Positions 1-5,899 of a stretch of 7,292 nucleotides of DNA are shown here, piece by piece. Origin of the DNA: Bacillota bacterium. GTDB lineage: Bacteria; Bacillota; Dethiobacteria; DTU022. The position numbers and the translations under genes are program-made. Position 1 is the first letter of the stretch. Each line of letters opens with the position of its first letter. The DNA lies in contig JAAZIE010000080.1 in NCBI GenBank assembly GCA_012510305.1, positions 1-7,292 on the forward strand. The letters are read 5' to 3'. The notes below the pieces were generated by a model that was not told the origin of the DNA, ran no database searches, and worked only from the letters and a program-made list of their open reading frames with translations.

Positions 1-63
1 CCCTCAGGATGACCGAAAAAAAAGAGGCCCTCAGCATGACAGGGTAAAAGAGGCTCTCGCGAG
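1..63. repeat. Two degenerate tandem copies of a CCCTCAG(G/C)ATGAC-type repeat
   Basis: CCCTCAGGATGAC at 1-13 is followed by CCCTCAGCATGAC at 28-40, identical at 12 of 13 positions. Each copy continues through an A-rich tract to AGAGG, giving units of about 27 and 26 bases. The block may extend left of the window. The core resembles the CTCAGGATGAC motif seen in dispersed non-coding repeats of many bacterial genomes; that family link is from memory and is inference. No coding sequence is seen here. Confidence 0.45.
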
Positions 64-64
64 C
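16..64 (-). terminator. Weak terminator-like structure after the AI-2E permease gene
   Basis: Reading leftward past the permease stop, a 4-bp GCTC/GAGC stem with a GCGA tetraloop (64-53) is followed by CCTCTTTTA. A second weak stem, CCCT/AGGG (44-41 with 31-28), precedes an eight-T tract (23-16). Neither stem is strong, so termination here is only a suggestion from the T-tracts and position. Confidence 0.2.
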
Positions 65-74
65 TTTCGGGTTT

Positions 75-1124
75 TCAAATTTTTTTCTTGGCCAGGTAAT
101 AGTCCACCAGGAGCACTTTCAGGATAGCGCTCAAGGGCACGGCGAGGATGATCCCGGTGATTCCGGCCAGCTGGCCGCCGATAAGGATTACCGTAATTAC
201 CGTCAGCGGGCTCAAATCCACGGCTTTTCCCAGGAGCAGGGGCGTGAAAACAAAACCGTCAAGAATTTGCGGGATCACGTAAACTGCGAGGATAAGAAAA
301 AAATTGGGCGATCCGGGAAGCAGGCTTAAAAGCAGCCCCGGCACGGCAGCCAATACCGGCCCGATGTAGAGGACGATGTTAAAAATACCGGCCAGGGCGC
401 CCAGCAGGATGGCAAAAGGCAGCCCCACCACAGCCAGCCCCCCTCCGGTAAGCAAACCCACAAATAATGATCTCGTCAGGGTGCCGCGGATAAAGGCGCC
501 CACCTTCTGATCAACAATGCCCAGGATATGAACCACATCTTTTTGGTAGATCCGCGGCGCCAGCAGGGTAAGATTGTTCTTCGCTCTTTCCAGGTCCTGG
601 ACCAGGTAAAAGACCAGAAAGATGAGCATAAGCCCCATCCAGGCCTTCGAGACCAGCGCCATGGAAAAATTGGCCAGGTGTTTAAGAAGCTGCTGCACCA
701 TGCCGGGCGCTTCACTGGTAAAAGCGCTGTAGTATTCGGTGAGCTTCTCAGCCAGCTGAAGGTTAAAACGCGCGTCCAGCTCGGAAAGCTTTTCAATAAA
801 CTCCGGCCATTCACCGACCACCTCCGAGGTGACGAAATTGGCCAGCTCGGAAAGCTCGATGATGAGCCCGGGGATGAGCAGGTAGAAAAAAAGGAACATG
901 AAAAAGAGGACTACCAGCACGGCGCTGGCTGCCGCCAGAAGCGGGGGAAAGCGGCGGCTGATCAAAAATCTTACCGGCGGCAGGAGCAGGTAGACGATAA
1001 ACAGAGCGATGACAAAAATAGTGATGATAGGCGCCAGCTTGATCAGCATGATAATCAAGGCTCCCGCCCCGGCAAAAGCGAGGGTGAATTTTAGCGCCAG
1101 GCTCCATTCCTTGTCTTTAATCAA
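75..1124 (-). CDS. AI-2E/YtvI-family (PerM-like) membrane permease
   Basis: This is a polytopic inner-membrane protein of about 349 residues, the usual size for the AI-2E transporter family. Family members export or import small solutes; some are linked to autoinducer-2, others to Na+/H+ exchange, so the substrate here is unknown. Numbering from the longer start, hydrophobic spans lie near 11-50, 63-91, 158-178, 222-243, 245-271, 275-295 and 305-345. A soluble amphipathic region (about 92-155) separates the early and late spans, as is typical. Family-like signatures include GALAGIFNIVLYIGP (245-259), TPLLLGKAVDLSPL (296-309) and GITGIILAVPLSAI (323-336). An open frame begins at a TTG at 1130, but the Shine-Dalgarno AGAAGGGG directly abuts it. 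The TTG at 1124 has a normal 6-base spacing and is preferred. Bacillus has a YtvI homologue near pyk, so synteny fits, though position and orientation may differ. Confidence 0.88.
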   Translation of the reverse strand: MIKDKEWSLALKFTLAFAGAGALIIMLIKLAPIITIFVIALFIVYLLLPPVRFLISRRFPPLLAAASAVLVVLFFMFLFFYLLIPGLIIELSELANFVTSEVVGEWPEFIEKLSELDARFNLQLAEKLTEYYSAFTSEAPGMVQQLLKHLANFSMALVSKAWMGLMLIFLVFYLVQDLERAKNNLTLLAPRIYQKDVVHILGIVDQKVGAFIRGTLTRSLFVGLLTGGGLAVVGLPFAILLGALAGIFNIVLYIGPVLAAVPGLLLSLLPGSPNFFLILAVYVIPQILDGFVFTPLLLGKAVDLSPLTVITVILIGGQLAGITGIILAVPLSAILKVLLVDYYLAKKKI

Positions 1125-1130
1125 CGGCAA

Positions 1131-1138
1131 CCCCTTCT
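1131..1138 (-). promoter_or_regulatory. Shine-Dalgarno site that decides the permease start
   Basis: AGAAGGGG on the minus strand lies 0 bases before the TTG at 1130 and 6 bases before the in-frame TTG at 1124. The spacing favours the second TTG, making the protein two residues shorter. Confidence 0.6.
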
Positions 1139-1170
1139 CTGCAAGAAGATTTTTACTCTACCTCGATAGA

Positions 1171-1179
1171 ATTTTAACA
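1171..1179 (-). promoter_or_regulatory. Possible extended -10 promoter of the permease gene
   Basis: The minus strand reads TGTTAAAAT, which fits an extended -10 (TGn followed by TAAAAT, five of six matching TATAAT). It would start transcription near 1164, leaving a leader of about 40 bases before the TTG at 1124. No good -35 is visible, which is tolerated with an extended -10. Confidence 0.35.
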
Positions 1180-1257
1180 TGAGCAGGGCCAAAAAGGAAG
1201 TTCTCCATGCTTAATCACGAGCAGGGAAGCGTTCTTTCCCTTTCTGCACCGGGTCAT

Positions 1258-1310
1258 AAAAAAAGCCGCCGCCGCTTATATATAAAACAACCTGCGTAAG
1301 GGAGCGGCTT
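1258..1310 (-). terminator. Rho-independent terminator-like hairpin facing the ytrHI operon
   Basis: On the minus strand AAGCCGC (1310-1304) pairs perfectly with GCGGCTT (1269-1263), and the T-run continues to 1258. The loop is long, about 34 bases, and includes TTATATATAA. It lies downstream of ytrHI and upstream of the permease gene, so it could stop ytrHI transcription before the permease. On the plus strand the same sequence is the leader of the 94-residue protein, with its Shine-Dalgarno next to the hairpin arm, so another role is possible. Confidence 0.45.
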
Positions 1311-1316
1311 GATCAA

Positions 1317-1601
1317 ATGAAAGCCCTGGGCGGAGCACTGTCTGCGCTGGCACTGCTGGCGGTAGGTTTCCTGCTGCTGCCTGCCCCGGAAAATACTCCG
1401 GCGGCGGGTACCTTTGTTACACTGTGGCTGCTGATCACGGGAATCTCAGCCCTTTCTTTTGGCCGTGAGCTCTGGAGACTGCTGCGGTTAAGGCAGATCC
1501 GCAAGCGCTGGGCTGCGGCGGCAAAAAGGAAGCAGCGCCTTCCCCAACGCGATTTTTCGCGCGTGAGCTACCTGCGGGAGCGGGAGAGACACTTAGATTA
1601 A
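1317..1601 (+). CDS. Small two-pass membrane protein, function unknown
   Basis: I do not recognise this 94-residue protein. Two hydrophobic segments (about 4-22 and 31-48) are joined by a short PAPENTPAAG-type loop. The C-terminal half (50-94) is strongly basic and probably helical, rich in Arg and Lys, which by the positive-inside rule places it in the cytoplasm. Codon use is rich in CTG, GCG, GAG and CGC, like the neighbouring genes, which supports it as a real gene rather than a shadow of the opposite strand. A GGGAG Shine-Dalgarno (1300-1304) stands 12 bases before the ATG, which is rather far. A TATAAA at 1281-1286 could be a -10, without a clear -35. It is convergent with ytrI, and its stop at 1599-1601 sits where ytrI would be expected to end. 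Nothing indicates a specific function. Confidence 0.62.
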   Translation: MKALGGALSALALLAVGFLLLPAPENTPAAGTFVTLWLLITGISALSFGRELWRLLRLRQIRKRWAAAAKRKQRLPQRDFSRVSYLRERERHLD

Positions 1602-2010
1602 ACCGGGTTCGGGGAGCGATCACCACCCAGTTCACGTCTAACCGGTAGTCCTTTCCCTCCAGGGTCAGCTTGCGCCGGTGCAGCAGGGCCACGACCAGCT
1701 CCGGCTCCAGCTCTTCAAGAACGCTGCCGATTAAAGGAGCCGTAATTTCGCCGGCCTGGCGCTGCAGTTCCAGCTCCTCAAAATCATCGAGCTCACCGGT
1801 GATCACCAGTTCAACGGAAGAAACCTTCTCAGCAGGACGATCCGCCCACAGGGCTTCGCCGCGGGCAAGCCTCTCCGTAGTTTCAAAGAGCTCCACCTTA
1901 AGCTTCTCTTTATCCCAGTAAATCTTTTCCAGGCGGGCGGCATGGAACAGGTGAACCAGCAGCCCGCCGGCGATGATCCCCAAAAACAGCAGGCCCAGCT
2001 TCCGCGGCAT
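1435..2010 (-). CDS. ytrI: YtrI-like sporulation membrane protein, C-terminus probably frameshifted
   Basis: This is a single-pass membrane protein with an N-terminal anchor (about residues 5-22), a charged, probably coiled-coil stretch (26-50) and a compact domain ending in a YRLDVNWVVIAP-type strand (122-133). In Bacillus, YtrI is a mother-cell (sigma-E) membrane protein needed for efficient sporulation; its biochemical role is not known. The ATG at 2010 is chosen because it begins two bases after the ytrH stop, implying translational coupling; a longer in-frame start at 2076 would overlap ytrH and encodes nothing family-like. The open frame gives 191 residues, but family-like sequence ends near residue 140. 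The remaining ~50 residues run antisense through the 94-residue gene and look like shadow sequence. At 1596-1604 the minus strand reads TTAATCTAA, with stops in both other frames, so one missing or extra base would end the protein there. Confidence 0.72.
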   Translation of the reverse strand: MPRKLGLLFLGIIAGGLLVHLFHAARLEKIYWDKEKLKVELFETTERLARGEALWADRPAEKVSSVELVITGELDDFEELELQRQAGEITAPLIGSVLEELEPELVVALLHRRKLTLEGKDYRLDVNWVVIAPRTRFNLSVSPAPAGSSRAKNRVGEGAASFLPPQPSACGSALTAAVSRAHGQKKGLRFP

Positions 2011-2012
2011 GC

Positions 2013-2342
2013 TCAGCGGTGGGAGCCCAGCGACATGATGATCAGGTAACCGAGATGGGCGCCAAGAAAAGCGCATCCTACAACCAGCAGCTGCCTGGTG
2101 AGATCGCCGATATGCCTGCCCAGAACCCCCGCTTCAAAGGTCCTGATTACGCCGAAGGTGCCGCCCAGGGCGGCAACCAGGGCCCATATTTTTAACTCGG
2201 CAGCCAACTCGTGCATGGTTTTTAGCGGGGGCCGGTTCAGCAGGGCTGCGCCCAGCGAGCCCAACAGGCTGCCTCCCAGGTTCACTCCCAGGGCCACGCA
2301 AAATGTCAATAACAGGGTGACCAGAAAGTTCTCCTTGCCCAT
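2013..2342 (-). CDS. ytrH: YtrH-like sporulation membrane protein
   Basis: This 109-residue protein is nearly all membrane: hydrophobic spans lie at about 6-35, 51-67 and 84-104. The central ELKIWALVAALGGTF (49-63), preceded by a RPPL turn (37-40), is the hallmark of the YtrH family, as in Bacillus (QLKIWALVAAIGGTF from memory). Length also matches. YtrH is expressed in the mother cell and is required for efficient sporulation; the mechanism is unknown. An AAAGGA Shine-Dalgarno (2357-2352) stands 9 bases before the ATG. It is first in a two-gene operon with ytrI, with a 2-base gap. A sigma-E-like promoter lies just upstream. It is divergent from dnaE, the same association as in Bacillus. Confidence 0.9.
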   Translation of the reverse strand: MGKENFLVTLLLTFCVALGVNLGGSLLGSLGAALLNRPPLKTMHELAAELKIWALVAALGGTFGVIRTFEAGVLGRHIGDLTRQLLVVGCAFLGAHLGYLIIMSLGSHR

Positions 2343-2363
2343 AATAGATCATCCTTTGGCAAA

Positions 2364-2390
2364 TAAGTATGCCCTTGACAGGAAATAGTT
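2364..2390 (-). promoter_or_regulatory. Possible sigma-E-type promoter for ytrHI
   Basis: The minus strand carries CATACTTA (2371-2364), resembling the sigma-E -10 (CATACANT), and AACTATT (2390-2384), resembling the -35 (KMATATT). The 12-base spacer is a little short, and the predicted start near 2357 leaves a very short leader that begins at the Shine-Dalgarno. The known sigma-E control of Bacillus ytrHI makes it plausible; the match itself is moderate. Confidence 0.35.
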
Positions 2391-2405
2391 GCCGAGAAGT
2401 AGAAA
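2375..2405 (+). promoter_or_regulatory. Possible housekeeping (sigma-A) promoter for dnaE
   Basis: A perfect TTGACA -35 lies at 2375-2380. The best nearby -10 is TAGAAA at 2400-2405, four of six matches with a 19-base spacer, longer than ideal. A CATAAT at 2416-2421 is an alternative but lies too far from this -35. The -35 overlaps the putative sigma-E promoter on the opposite strand. Confidence 0.35.
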
Positions 2406-2441
2406 TAAGTTTTAGCATAATTGCCAGACGGAGTGTGAAAA

Positions 2442-4025
2442 TTGTCGAAACAGAACTTTGTCCACCTGCACTGCCATACCGAATACAGCCTGCTCGACGG
2501 AGCCGCCCGGATCAAGGACCTGGTCCGGCGGACAGCCGAGCTGGAGATGCCCGCCGTGGCGATTACCGATCACGGAGCCATGTTTGGGGTAGTCGATTTT
2601 TACAAAGAAGCTTCGAAAGCCGGGGTAAAGCCGCTCATCGGCTGCGAGGTTTACGTAGCCCCGCGCTCGCGCCTGCAAAAAGAGCCCAAGCTGGACGATT
2701 ACCAGTACCACCTGACCCTCCTGGCAAAAGACCAGGAAGGGTACCGCAATCTCATGCGCATTGTCTCCGCCGGCTACATCGAGGGGTTTTACTACAAGCC
2801 GCGCGTAGATCATGAGCTGCTGTCAAAACACCGCTCCGGGCTCATCGCCCTGAGCGGCTGCCTGGCCGGGGAGATCCCTTCCCGGCTAAACCGGGGCCGG
2901 GACAGCGAAGCCCGCGAACTGGCCGGCCGTTACCGGGAGATCTTCGGCGCTGATAATTTTTACCTGGAGCTGCAGGACCACCGCCTCCCGGAACAGCAAG
3001 CGGTAAACAAGGGGCTGTGCAACCTCGCCCGGGATCTGGGAACAGGGCTTGTGGCGACGAACGACGTGCACTATATCTCCCGCGAAGATGCCGCCATACA
3101 CGATGTCCTGCTCTGTATACAAACCGGCAAAACGATTCACGACAGCAACCGCATGAAATTTGAAACCGACGAATTCTATTTCAAGAGCCCCGCCGAGATG
3201 GCGGAACTATTTCGGGAGCGAACGGAAGCGCTGCAGAACACCCTGGAAATAGCAGACCGCTGCCGGGTTGATTTTCGTTTTGACCGCCTCTATCTGCCCG
3301 AATATGACCTTCCCCCAGAGGTGGGGGAGGCCGGAGACTACCTTGAACAGCTCTGCCGCAAGGGGCTGAAGAAGCGCTACCGCGAGATAACGGAATCGCT
3401 GGAGGAGCGGCTAACGTACGAGCTTAAAATTATCAACCAGATGGGCTATGCGAACTACTTTTTGATCGTTTGGGACCTGATCAAGTATGCCCGCAGCACC
3501 GATGTGCTGGTGGGGCCCGGCCGGGGTTCCGCCGCCGGCAGCCTGGTCTCTTACTGCCTGGGGATTACCGATATCGACCCCATCGGGAACGCCCTTATTT
3601 TTGAGCGTTTCCTGAACCCGGACCGCGTCTCCATGCCCGATATCGATATCGACTTCTCCGACGACAAGCGCAACCTTGTGCTCAACTACGTGGCCGAAAA
3701 ATACGGCGCCGAAAGGGTGGCCCAGATCATCACCTTCGGCACGATGGCCGCCCGCGGGGCGGTTCGCGACGTGGGCCGCGCCCTGGCGTTTGCTTACGGC
3801 GATGTGGACCGCATCGCCAAAATGATCCCCAACGAGATCGGCATGACCATCGGGCGGGCGCTGAACCAGAGCAAGGAGCTGCAAGCGATTTACCGGGAAG
3901 ATGAACGTTACCAAAAACTTTTGGATACCTCCATGGCGGTGGAGGGGATGCCCCGCCACGCCTCCACCCACGCCGCCGGGGTGGTCATTTCCGCGAACCC
4001 CTGGTCCGCCATGTTCCCCTTTTGA
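2442..4025 (+). CDS. dnaE: DNA polymerase III alpha subunit DnaE, N-terminal half (frame broken at 4020-4025)
   Basis: This half carries the N-terminal PHP domain and most of the palm of bacterial DnaE, which extends DNA primers in replication; in Firmicutes DnaE works with PolC. The PHP domain spans about 5-275. All nine residues that bind metal in active DnaE PHP domains appear present: H10, H12, D19, H44, E69, H90, C140, D208 and H210. The palm shows VGPGRGSAAGSLVS (357-370) and PDIDIDF (399-405), whose D402 and D404 are two of the three catalytic aspartates. PRHASTHAAGVV (504-515) follows. The frame then ends in MFPF-stop at a CCCCTTTTGA run. The TTG start at 2442 has GGAG (2430-2433) 8 bases upstream. 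Full-length DnaE is about 1100-1200 residues, so this 527-residue piece is truncated. A single-base gain or -1 shift joins it to the next frame, giving about 1150 residues. Confidence 0.9.
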   Translation: MSKQNFVHLHCHTEYSLLDGAARIKDLVRRTAELEMPAVAITDHGAMFGVVDFYKEASKAGVKPLIGCEVYVAPRSRLQKEPKLDDYQYHLTLLAKDQEGYRNLMRIVSAGYIEGFYYKPRVDHELLSKHRSGLIALSGCLAGEIPSRLNRGRDSEARELAGRYREIFGADNFYLELQDHRLPEQQAVNKGLCNLARDLGTGLVATNDVHYISREDAAIHDVLLCIQTGKTIHDSNRMKFETDEFYFKSPAEMAELFRERTEALQNTLEIADRCRVDFRFDRLYLPEYDLPPEVGEAGDYLEQLCRKGLKKRYREITESLEERLTYELKIINQMGYANYFLIVWDLIKYARSTDVLVGPGRGSAAGSLVSYCLGITDIDPIGNALIFERFLNPDRVSMPDIDIDFSDDKRNLVLNYVAEKYGAERVAQIITFGTMAARGAVRDVGRALAFAYGDVDRIAKMIPNEIGMTIGRALNQSKELQAIYREDERYQKLLDTSMAVEGMPRHASTHAAGVVISANPWSAMFPF

Positions 4026-4026
4026 A
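4014..4026 (+). other. Frame break in dnaE at a C4-T4 run
   Basis: Four C (4016-4019) and four T (4020-4023) are followed directly by GA, making the TGA stop of the upstream frame (4023-4025). The downstream frame begins at TTG 4022. Adding one C or T, or slipping back one base, gives MFP(L/F)LKTND, which lines up with the PLQ(K/R)T segment usual at this point in DnaE. The break is one base, with no loss of conserved residues on either side. Confidence 0.85.
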
Positions 4027-5893
4027 AACCAACGACCAGGCGATCATGACCCAGTTTCCCATGGGCACGCTGGAACAGCTGGGGCTTTTGAAGATGGACT
4101 TTTTGGGGCTAAAAACGCTGAGCATCATTGAAGAAACCCAGGCTCATATCCGCCGCCGCTACGATCGCGAGCTTGTTTTAAGCGAGATCCCTTTGGATGA
4201 CCGGCCCACATACGAGCTGCTTTCGCAGGGCGAGACCACGGGCATCTTTCAGCTGGAAAGCGCGGGCATGCGCAACGTGCTCCGCGAACTGCTGCCCAAT
4301 ACTTTTGCCGATATTATCGCCGTCGTCGCCCTCTACCGGCCCGGCCCGATGGAGCAGATCCCCGTATTTATCAACAGCAAGCACGGCCGTGAGCCGATCA
4401 ACTATCCGCACTCGGTCCTGGAACCCATTTTAAAAGAGACCTACGGCGTTATCGTTTACCAGGAACAGATCATCGAGATTGCCGCCACCATGGCCGGTTT
4501 TTCGCTGAGCCAGGCCGACCTGCTGCGCCGGGCCATCGGTAAAAAGAAAAAGGAAATTCTGGATCAGCAGCAGGAGCTTTTTATCAGCGGCTGCCTGGAG
4601 AAGGGTTTTACGCGCCGGCTGGCGGAAGAGATCTACAACCTTATTTTAAAATTCGCTTCATACGGCTTCAACAAGTCTCACGCCGCCGCCTACGCCCTCA
4701 TCGCCTACCAGACCGCTTACATGAAGGCAAACTATCCGGTGGAATTTATGGCTGCACTGATGACCGGCTATTGCAGCAACAGCGATAAAACAGCCCTGTA
4801 TATCGCCGACTGCCGGCGCCAGGGGATCGAGGTTTTGCCGCCCGATATCAACGAAAGCGAGACCAACTTCACCGTGGCCGACCAGAAAAGGATCCGTTTT
4901 GGCCTGGCTGCGGTGAAGAACGTCGGTGCCGGGGCCATTGAATCGATCCTCAAGGCGCGCCGCGAGCGCCCTTTTCGCTCGCTGCGAGACTTCTGCTCCC
5001 GGATTGACGGCCGCCTCTGCAACCGCAAGGCCCTGGAGAGCCTGGTTAAATGCGGCGCTTTCGACGCCCTGGACGGGCACCGGGCCCAGTATCTCGCCTC
5101 GCTGGAGGAAGCCATTAGCGAGGGGCAGCTCGTCCAGAGAGAGCGGCAAAACGGGCAGATCACCATGTTTTCGCTGATGGACCGGCAGAGCAAAGAGGAT
5201 CTTATAGAAGACCGGCTTCCGGAGATCGAAGAATTTTCGGACAAGGAAAGGCTGGCCCTGGAAAAGGAGATGCTCGGGTTTTACATTTCCGGGCATCCGC
5301 TGGAGCAGTACCGCCCCCTGCTGGAGCGAATTACCGGCCTCACCGATTGCGCCTCGCTGAAAGAAGCCCGGGACCGGAGCACGGTCAAGGTGGGGGGAGT
5401 GGTCAGCCAGGTTCGCTCCATCTATACAAAAAAAGGGCGCCCCATGGCTTTCGTCAGGCTGGAGGATCTGACCGGCAGCGTGGAGATCATCGTTTTTAGC
5501 GATCTTTACGAAAAGCGCAGCGATATCTTCCAGGAAGACAGCCCCCTGGTGGTACAGGGAAAAATAGACCTTAAAGAAGAGGAAGAGGTGAAGATCATCG
5601 CCGATTCGGCGGTGCAGCTGCCTCGTGAACCGAGGCAGCTTTTTATCAAAATCGGCGCCGCCACCGCTCCGCCGGCCCTGGCGAAGCTCAAACAGGTCCT
5701 CCGTTCAGCAAAGGGGGGCCTGCCGGTGTACCTTTTCTTTGAGAAAGAAAAAAAGATGATCATGCTCGATGAAAGCTTTCAAGCTTCCGCAGAACCGCCT
5801 TTTCTAAAGAAAATAGAAAAACTGCTCGGTGCCGGCTCCACCCGCCTGGAAGAGTTAAAACCGGGCCTGTGGCATACGCTAACGAAAGGGTGA
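4022..5893 (+). CDS. dnaE: DNA polymerase III alpha subunit DnaE, C-terminal half (continuation after frame break)
   Basis: This frame continues DnaE. Numbered from 4022, KMDFLGL (24-30) holds the third catalytic aspartate (D26), and the fingers show IFQLES (75-80), YRPGPM (105-110), YQEQI (146-150), RRAIGKKK (169-176) and YGFNKSHAAAYA (214-225). A helix-hairpin-helix is at GLAAVKNVGAGAIESI (294-309). QITMF (379-383) fits an internal beta-clamp-binding motif, and an OB-fold nucleic-acid-binding domain lies about 454-516. The final ~90 residues form the C-terminal domain. No Shine-Dalgarno stands before the TTG at 4022, so independent initiation is unlikely. Neither half could polymerise alone, because the active site is split. 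The stop at 5891-5893 is 6 bases from pfkA, and the pfkA Shine-Dalgarno lies in the last codons here. Confidence 0.9.
   Translation: MKTNDQAIMTQFPMGTLEQLGLLKMDFLGLKTLSIIEETQAHIRRRYDRELVLSEIPLDDRPTYELLSQGETTGIFQLESAGMRNVLRELLPNTFADIIAVVALYRPGPMEQIPVFINSKHGREPINYPHSVLEPILKETYGVIVYQEQIIEIAATMAGFSLSQADLLRRAIGKKKKEILDQQQELFISGCLEKGFTRRLAEEIYNLILKFASYGFNKSHAAAYALIAYQTAYMKANYPVEFMAALMTGYCSNSDKTALYIADCRRQGIEVLPPDINESETNFTVADQKRIRFGLAAVKNVGAGAIESILKARRERPFRSLRDFCSRIDGRLCNRKALESLVKCGAFDALDGHRAQYLASLEEAISEGQLVQRERQNGQITMFSLMDRQSKEDLIEDRLPEIEEFSDKERLALEKEMLGFYISGHPLEQYRPLLERITGLTDCASLKEARDRSTVKVGGVVSQVRSIYTKKGRPMAFVRLEDLTGSVEIIVFSDLYEKRSDIFQEDSPLVVQGKIDLKEEEEVKIIADSAVQLPREPRQLFIKIGAATAPPALAKLKQVLRSAKGGLPVYLFFEKEKKMIMLDESFQASAEPPFLKKIEKLLGAGSTRLEELKPGLWHTLTKG
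5885..5890 (+). promoter_or_regulatory. pfkA Shine-Dalgarno inside the end of dnaE
   Basis: AAAGGG lies 9 bases before the pfkA GTG and within the last sense codons of dnaE, overlapping the stop region. This suggests translational coupling. A GGAG at 5895-5898 is only one base from the GTG, too near to serve. Confidence 0.5.
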
Positions 5894-5899
5894 TGGAGC

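Noticed and set aside
528..1094. Open frame of 188 codons opposite the AI-2E permease gene
   Set aside because: It is rich in Gln, Lys, Asp and His as expected from the antisense of a hydrophobic gene, and shows no family motif.
1181..1226. GAGCAGGG occurring twice (1181-1188 and 1219-1226)
   Set aside because: An 8-base direct repeat in a short gap can arise by chance, and nothing else marks it as an operator.
3639..3653. GATATCGATATCGA-like tandem or palindromic sequence
   Set aside because: It is simply the coding of the catalytic Asp-Ile-Asp-Ile-Asp motif of DnaE.
4022..4060. Independent translation start for the second dnaE half
   Set aside because: No Shine-Dalgarno precedes the TTG at 4022, and the half lacks two catalytic aspartates, so a frame break in one gene explains it better.
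4658..5296. Long open frame (212 codons) on the minus strand inside dnaE
   Set aside because: The plus strand here encodes conserved DnaE motifs; the antisense frame is a G+C-rich shadow without motifs.
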